From: Chryseobacterium lathyri
Lineage (GTDB): Bacteria > Bacteroidota > Bacteroidia > Flavobacteriales > Weeksellaceae
Length of the DNA stretch: 64,000 nt
NCBI RefSeq assembly: GCF_030812195.1
Contig: NZ_JAUSSF010000003.1
Coordinates: 868,001-932,000 of the forward strand
Direction of reading: 5' to 3'
Positions 58,948 through 64,000 of this stretch are shown piece by piece. A program made the translations under genes and the position numbers. The notes below the pieces were generated by a model. It had not been told where the DNA came from. It made no database searches and saw only the letters and a program-made list of their open reading frames with translations. The stretch's first letter is position 1. Every line of letters starts with the position of its first letter.

Positions 58948-59925
58948 ATGAAAATTTGTTTAATCAGCTTCGATTTCTGGCATTATGATGAACACATAGT
59001 GGAAAAACTGAGTGATAAAGGCATTGAAGCATGCCATATCAACATCGGAGCCTTTACCCACAAAAATACGGGAGAGCGTATAAAAAACACGTTCAGCAAG
59101 ATTTTTCTGGGCAAAAATCCGAAATATCACAAAAGACAAAGTTTCATACTGGAATCTCTGGAAAAAATAGGGCGACAGGATCAGATTCTGGTCATCAATC
59201 CTGAGGCTATTGATGAGAGCATCCATCAGAAAATCAGAGAATATGCAGACCGGAACATTGCCTACCTCTATGACAGTATGGCAAGAAACCCAGCTACACA
59301 TCTTCTTCATTATTTTGACACGATTTTTTCTTTTGATGATGAAGATGTGAAAAACTTCGGATTCGAAAAGATCACCAATTATAATTATCTCGATCATATT
59401 CCGGCAGCCAAACAGTGTCCGAAGCTGGATCTGTTCTACATCACGTCTTATGACCAAAAAAGGCTTTCTGCGTTGAATCTATTAATTAACCGTATACATC
59501 CGATGAAAATAAAATTCGAGGTCTATATGGTCGGTAAAAAAGGCTGGAAAAATAAACTGAACCAGATCATTGATAAGAAGAATATTGATATCTTAAAGTT
59601 CGGAAGAAAAAAGATACCTCATCACGTACTGCCTGCCTATTATAAGAATACTAAAGCAATCCTTGACCTGATGCGGGCCGACCAGACCGGGCTCAGCTTC
59701 AGGATATTTGAAGCCATGGCCCTGGAAAAGAAAATTATTACGGATAATCCCACGATTAAAACGTATGATTTTTATAATCCCAATAATATTTTGGTACTGG
59801 ATAAAAATTTCCGTAATCTGAAAAAAGATTTTTTCACTACGCCATACGAAAAACTGCCTGAAGAAGTTTATTATAAGTATACTCTTGACCATTGGGTGAA
59901 CACTGTATTTAAACTGAATTCATGA
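58948..59925 (+). CDS. Glycosyltransferase, CgeB-like
   Basis: 325 residues. A GT-B type protein resembling CgeB/spore-maturation-like glycosyltransferases: MKICLISFDFWHYDEHIVEKL at the start, FDTIFSFDDEDVKNFGF in the middle, and the donor site GLSFRIFEAMALEKKIITDN. Its stop overlaps the start of the next gene by four bases (ATGA). A 70-bp copy of its promoter and first codons occurs at 62937-63007. Confidence 0.82.
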   Translation: MKICLISFDFWHYDEHIVEKLSDKGIEACHINIGAFTHKNTGERIKNTFSKIFLGKNPKYHKRQSFILESLEKIGRQDQILVINPEAIDESIHQKIREYADRNIAYLYDSMARNPATHLLHYFDTIFSFDDEDVKNFGFEKITNYNYLDHIPAAKQCPKLDLFYITSYDQKRLSALNLLINRIHPMKIKFEVYMVGKKGWKNKLNQIIDKKNIDILKFGRKKIPHHVLPAYYKNTKAILDLMRADQTGLSFRIFEAMALEKKIITDNPTIKTYDFYNPNNILVLDKNFRNLKKDFFTTPYEKLPEEVYYKYTLDHWVNTVFKLNS

Positions 59926-61109
59926 AAGAAATTAAAAATGTGCTTATTGTAACCAGGGAATACAAATCATCCCGCACTCCTAAAATGGGCGGTACAGGCG
60001 TCTTTTATAAAAATTTATGTACAGAACTTGTAAAGAGGGGTATTTCAGTACATGTTTTCTTAATCTCAAAATATATATTTGATATAGAGGAAGATGGTGT
60101 AAAAATCCATTCTATCAAAGATATTTTCAAAGCCAATCCTCTTCTTGAGCTTGTAAGATCTTTTACAGGAAAACTGAAAATTCTTGAGCAGATTCATTTT
60201 AAAACCTATTTGTATGAGAAAAAAGGCATCTCTGATCAGATCAATGCCTGGATCAAGAAGAATAGCCTCCATTTTGATATTGCAGAAACCCATGATTTCG
60301 ATGGTCTGGCACTTTCTATCCCTAAAGAAATTCCTTGTGTGATCAGATGCCACGGCTCGTGGTCTGTTCTGGAAAAATATTTCGGTTACAAAAAAGTTCA
60401 TAAGGGAAGAATCTTTTGTGAAAAAGAAGCTTTTAAAGGCCAAGAAAATATCATTACGATATCCCGGTACAATGAGAAAATCAATAAAACACTGTTCGGT
60501 ATCAAAGATCCGAAACTCATTTACAATGGCATTGATGAAACATTCTACAAGCCTGCAGAAAATGTAGAAATTTTTCCTAAATCTGTTTTCTTTTTAGGGA
60601 ATGTTTCTTTTGAAAAAGGCGCAGAAACTTTGATCAATTCCTTTATTAAGCTTAAAAAAAACCATCCGGAAGCGTCACTCCATTTTATCGGGAACTCTAA
60701 TCATTACCCTACCTATATCACTGAGAATATTCAGGACATGGAGACCCGGAATTCAATTCATTTTTATGGTAATAAATCGGGAACGGAAATTGTAGAGCTC
60801 ATCGGCAAAGCAGAGGTGGTGTGCTTCCCATCTAAAGGTGAAAATTTTAGCTTATCTTTGCTTGAGGTAATGGCCATGCAGAAACCTATTGTATGTTCTG
60901 CAATAGATTCCTTTAAAGAAATTATAGAGGAGCCTATAAACGGCTTGATTGCCGAGGAAGGAAACTTCCATGAAAAGATAAGTCTCATTTTTGAAGATGC
61001 TGATCTGAGAAACAGGCTATCCGTTAATGCAAGAAAATTAGTAGAATTAAAATTCAGCATTGATAAGATGGTTGATGAAACGGTACATTATTATCAGGAG
61101 ATTATATAG
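59922..61109 (+). CDS. Glycosyltransferase family 4
   Basis: 395 residues. GGTGVFYKNLCTELVKRG at the N-terminal glycine loop, ITISRYNEKINKTLF, IYNGIDETFY, FFLGNVSFEKGAETLINSF and FPSKGENFSLSLLEVMAMQKPIVCS (donor-site E-x7-E). It adds a hexose or related sugar to the growing surface glycan; the sugar is not predictable. Coupled to the previous gene. Confidence 0.93.
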   Translation: MKEIKNVLIVTREYKSSRTPKMGGTGVFYKNLCTELVKRGISVHVFLISKYIFDIEEDGVKIHSIKDIFKANPLLELVRSFTGKLKILEQIHFKTYLYEKKGISDQINAWIKKNSLHFDIAETHDFDGLALSIPKEIPCVIRCHGSWSVLEKYFGYKKVHKGRIFCEKEAFKGQENIITISRYNEKINKTLFGIKDPKLIYNGIDETFYKPAENVEIFPKSVFFLGNVSFEKGAETLINSFIKLKKNHPEASLHFIGNSNHYPTYITENIQDMETRNSIHFYGNKSGTEIVELIGKAEVVCFPSKGENFSLSLLEVMAMQKPIVCSAIDSFKEIIEEPINGLIAEEGNFHEKISLIFEDADLRNRLSVNARKLVELKFSIDKMVDETVHYYQEII

Positions 61110-61173
61110 AAAATACAGTCTGTCTATCTACAGAGATAACCCGGATTTCTTAGTTCATCCTAAGTTTTAGAAT

Positions 61174-62394
61174 ATGAATGCGCAGGAACAAATTGAAAAT
61201 TTAGAAAAACAGCTTAAAGCACTTAGAAAAAAATATTATATCAAATCCTTTTTCAGAAAAGCAAAAAGGCTTGTAACCGATTTTTTGCCGCTGGATTCTG
61301 TCCCGTCTGAATACTGTACGGAAAGAATCAAGATCATTGAAAAACAAGAGGTAGAAATTTTTCTCCCTAAAACCTTTTATGCTCCTCAGGCTTCTGTAAA
61401 AGCACCTAAAAATACCATAGAGATTTTTGCTCTTCAAAATGTACTGTGTATTCCTAATTCCACGTATTTCTTAAACCTGAAAAAAGATAAAATTTTTTAT
61501 GAAAGATGGCATGATGATGACAGGATTACTTATGTATACAATACCACCAATTTAATACAACATTCCATGACTCTTGCAAAAGTAAAGAATTACAAGAATG
61601 TGTATTATGATGATGAAGCTATTTTTATGGGTGGAACTTTTACGTTCAATTATTATCATTTTCTGGTTGATATTCTTTCTAAAGTTGAGTTTTTTAAATA
61701 TATCCCCGACGCTAAGAATAAACTGATTATCATAGATGAAGAAGTACAAAAGGTTGAAAACCTGAAAGACCTACTGATGTTTTTTCTGAAGGATTATAAA
61801 ATTCTATTTCTCAACAACAATAAAAATTATTACCAGTTCAAAAAGCTGTGGCATATCTCGAGTATCAATTATGCCATCCCGAACATTATGCCGGGCGAAA
61901 AATATGAAGCCGGATTTGCAAAATTATCGAAATCCTCTTTGCAGTATCTTAGAAAAACGGCCTTTGATAATCTAGACCTAAGCAAGGTCCGTATCGAGCC
62001 TATTAAAAAAGTATTTATTTCAAGAAGATCACAGTATAGAAAATATAACGATCATGAAATTTTTGAAACAGCAAAAAAATATGGGTTTGAAAAGGTTTTC
62101 TTTGAAGACCTTAACATTCACGAGCAAATATACCTGGTCAATAAGGCTGATTATATCATAGGGCCAACAGGAGCGGCATGGACCAACATCCTTTTTACAA
62201 ATCCGGGAGCCAAAGGATTACTTTGGCTTAGTTCTGTTTGGGGGGATTTCGCTATTTTCTCTACATTGGCAAAAGAAATTGGCCTTGATTTACACTTTTA
62301 TATTTATCCTCAAACAAGTAAAGATTTTCATGAAGATTATAGGTTGGATCCCGAAATTTTCTCAAATGAACTAAAACAACTTTTAAGCTTATGA
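61174..62394 (+). CDS. Glycosyltransferase family 61
   Basis: 406 residues. A short N-terminal coiled coil (AQEQIENLEKQLKALRKKYY) precedes the GT61 (DUF563) domain: FTFNYYHFLVDILSKVEFF, VFISRRSQYRKYND, and GPTGAAWTNILFTNPGAKG near the end. GT61 enzymes add xylose, GlcNAc or other sugars. The stop overlaps the next gene by four bases (ATGA). Confidence 0.9.
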   Translation: MNAQEQIENLEKQLKALRKKYYIKSFFRKAKRLVTDFLPLDSVPSEYCTERIKIIEKQEVEIFLPKTFYAPQASVKAPKNTIEIFALQNVLCIPNSTYFLNLKKDKIFYERWHDDDRITYVYNTTNLIQHSMTLAKVKNYKNVYYDDEAIFMGGTFTFNYYHFLVDILSKVEFFKYIPDAKNKLIIIDEEVQKVENLKDLLMFFLKDYKILFLNNNKNYYQFKKLWHISSINYAIPNIMPGEKYEAGFAKLSKSSLQYLRKTAFDNLDLSKVRIEPIKKVFISRRSQYRKYNDHEIFETAKKYGFEKVFFEDLNIHEQIYLVNKADYIIGPTGAAWTNILFTNPGAKGLLWLSSVWGDFAIFSTLAKEIGLDLHFYIYPQTSKDFHEDYRLDPEIFSNELKQLLSL

Positions 62395-62846
62395 TAAATA
62401 TACATCCTACTGCAGAAGTGCTAAGCAAGTCTATTGGTGAAAATACAATGATATGGCAGTACTGCGTTGTGCTTCCCAATGCCGTAATAGGTGAAAATTG
62501 TAATATCAACTATAATGTTTTCATAGAAAATAATGTTTATATTGGAAATAATGTTACTATAAAGCCGGGAGTACAAATATGGGATGGGATTTCTATTGAG
62601 GATGATGTTTTTATTGGGCCCAATGTAACTTTCACCAATGATAAAAAGCCTGTATCAAAAAATAAAAATTTCACTTTACTAAAAACCATTGTCAAAAAGG
62701 GAGCCTCTATTGGAGCAAATGCAACAATACTTCCGGGAATTACCATTCATGAGAATGCAGTAGTAGGGGCAGGAAGTGTTGTGACAAAAGATGTGCCTGC
62801 CGGAGAAACATGGTTTGGAAATCCGGCAAAAAAACAAATCAAATGA
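62391..62846 (+). CDS. Hexapeptide-repeat acyltransferase (WlbB/FdtC-like)
   Basis: 151 residues, a left-handed beta-helix of about seven turns (VLPNAVIGENCNINYNVFIE..., GASIGANATILPGITIHE). The opening IHPTAEV and FTNDKKPVSK resemble sugar-N-acetyltransferases such as WlbB and FdtC, which acetylate the amino group of UDP- or dTDP-amino sugars. The usual catalytic His position is occupied differently here, so catalysis needs checking. Last gene of the operon with the GT61 gene. Confidence 0.88.
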   Translation: MINIHPTAEVLSKSIGENTMIWQYCVVLPNAVIGENCNINYNVFIENNVYIGNNVTIKPGVQIWDGISIEDDVFIGPNVTFTNDKKPVSKNKNFTLLKTIVKKGASIGANATILPGITIHENAVVGAGSVVTKDVPAGETWFGNPAKKQIK

Positions 62847-62936
62847 AATGCTTGAAATAATCTAATGATAGCTACTCGTAGCTGGATTGTTTTATGATAA
62901 TCAACCATGTGATTTTATAATCAGTTTGATAACAGA

Positions 62937-63007
62937 ATTTTATTTTTGCAGTATGAAAATTTGTTTAATCAGCTTCGATTTTTTGGCATTATGATGAATA
63001 CATAGTG
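62937..63007 (+). pseudogene. Duplicated promoter and 5' end of the CgeB-like glycosyltransferase gene
   Basis: This 71-bp block copies 58932-59001: TATTTTTG at 62941-62948, then the ATG at 62953 and the first codons, with only three differences, one of them an inserted T after codon 9. The insertion stops the frame at TGA 62992-62994, leaving 13 residues (MKICLISFDFLAL). The copied -7 box sits 73 bases before the ATG of the following gene and may drive it. Confidence 0.9.
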
Positions 63008-63021
63008 CAGATAGGAAATAT

Positions 63022-64000
63022 ATGACAAATATGGATTCGGTACCCAATTATAATAAAAATCAGATTTTCTCTTATGGAATATTACTTTTATCAGGTCTGT
63101 ATTTTGCCTTCATAAGTGCTTACTCTATCAATCAGGCTGATTTAGGGTTTCAGTTATCTGCAGTGGGAAGATTAAAAACAGGGCAGATTATTTATAAAGA
63201 CTACGATTTTATCCGTCCTTTTTTTGGGGTTATTTTTTGGGATTATCTGCTGAAGGTTATTCCGCTTCAGTTTGATTATTTAATTTTAATCTCTAGAATC
63301 CTTGTCATTATAGAGAGCTTTGTCATTTGTTCTGTCATCCAGAAGCTTATCTTTGATAAGAAGGATTTACAGACTACCGTATTTCTGGTATTATGTTTTC
63401 TTCACACCTTCCCTATCATGCCCTGGCATACTATAGATGGAATTTTCTTTGCCGTGCTTGCTTTGCTGTTTTATAAAGAAAAATGGTATCTGAGTTCACT
63501 TCTTTTTATTGCATTTGCTTCACTTACCAAGCAATCGTTTGCTATTTTCGGACTGGGCGCATCAGTCATTATCCTTTTTGATCTGTTTAAAAAATTTGTG
63601 ATTACAAAAAAAGATCTCTACCTCTTTATTCCTTCTTTTTTATTCTTAATTGCAGTACTGTTTCAGTATCGGATTATTGAAAATTTCAACTTATTTATAG
63701 AACAGGTTTTACAACCTGCGTCTCCATCTTATGTTTATGAGGGCTGTATAGCACCTTACTTTTCTTTTGAAAAAAAATTTCACACCATACTTTATATACT
63801 TTCATTAGCCCTTATCTATTTTATAAACATTAATAGAAAAGTATTTGAAATAGCATTGGTGGTTGTATTGCCTGTCTTTATCATATATCCTTTTTTTAAT
63901 GACGGGCAGTTTAAGGGGACTTATGTTTTGTATGTCATCTTATTTATCTTATTTCTCAAGTATGAACGGCAAAATAAATTTATATTTTTATTGCTGTTTC
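63022..64000 (+). CDS. Polytopic GT-C-type glycosyltransferase, C-terminus beyond window
   Basis: 326 codons open from ATG 63022 to the window edge. About nine hydrophobic segments are visible. After the first one comes NQADLGFQLSAVGRLKTGQIIYKDYDF, the first periplasmic loop with an acidic residue and Y-D pattern typical of PMT/ArnT-like GT-C enzymes that use polyprenyl-phosphate sugars. It may be a polysaccharide or lipid glycosyltransferase. An alternative ATG lies at 63031. A duplicated gene start lies just upstream. Confidence 0.75.
   Translation, partial: MTNMDSVPNYNKNQIFSYGILLLSGLYFAFISAYSINQADLGFQLSAVGRLKTGQIIYKDYDFIRPFFGVIFWDYLLKVIPLQFDYLILISRILVIIESFVICSVIQKLIFDKKDLQTTVFLVLCFLHTFPIMPWHTIDGIFFAVLALLFYKEKWYLSSLLFIAFASLTKQSFAIFGLGASVIILFDLFKKFVITKKDLYLFIPSFLFLIAVLFQYRIIENFNLFIEQVLQPASPSYVYEGCIAPYFSFEKKFHTILYILSLALIYFININRKVFEIALVVVLPVFIIYPFFNDGQFKGTYVLYVILFILFLKYERQNKFIFLLLF

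Overview
The window looks like a chromosomal segment of a flavobacterium, most likely Chryseobacterium or a close Weeksellaceae relative. The DNA is AT-rich. Promoters carry the Bacteroidota -7 box TAnnTTTG, often with a -33 TTG, and Shine-Dalgarno sites are mostly absent. Marker genes fit: a type IX secretion (T9SS) sorting-domain protein, ribosomal protein bTHX, a PUR/DUF3276 protein, a long NusB, BshB1 of bacillithiol synthesis, a Bacteroidota-type TssD, and ExbB-ExbD-ExbD-TonB. Genus assignment is inference from protein character; no search was run.

Layout. 1-9.6 kb: a GH99-like glycosidase cut by the window edge, lpxB, DUF2480 and DUF2723 proteins, DUF937, bTHX, a MATE exporter, an ankyrin protein, aspS and a nitrilase-family amidase. 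9.8-13.2 kb: a bacterial NHEJ pair, ku and ligD. ligD is split by a frameshift at an A8 run between its phosphoesterase and ligase domains. 13.2-21.6 kb: an SDR enzyme, yajC-DUF1573-nusB, an ABC exporter, DUF3276, tRNA-His, bshB1 and a large TPR protein. 21.6-25.8 kb: a Ton gene cluster (exbB-exbD-exbD-tonB, then a small membrane protein, a PstS-like lipoprotein and the TPR protein). 26-36.9 kb: leuS, a lipocalin-like lipoprotein, an acyltransferase/glycosyltransferase operon, waaA, an NlpC/P60 hydrolase, an O-methyltransferase, a 51-residue small ORF and an OmpA-like lipoprotein.

36.9-53.7 kb: tilS-dsbD, a T9SS-exported protein with seven 58-residue repeats, a solitary second exbD, a hydrolase, a patatin, a DHH phosphoesterase, rpmH, an FtsE-like ATPase, trmN6 with a sensor kinase, ribE/pdxA, DUF177-rpmF and accB-accC. 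54-64 kb: a solitary tssD, rocD, and a run of surface-polysaccharide genes (six glycosyltransferases counting a partial GT-C-type membrane protein, a deacetylase and a hexapeptide acyltransferase) that continues past the right edge.

There is no CRISPR array, insertion sequence, integrase or prophage that I can support. The most interesting points are the LigD frameshift, a 70-bp copy of a promoter plus gene start placed in front of the last gene, intergenic arrays with a 7-bp period at several sites, the Ton/PstS/TPR cluster with its solitary ExbD paralogue, and a TssD without any T6SS neighbours.
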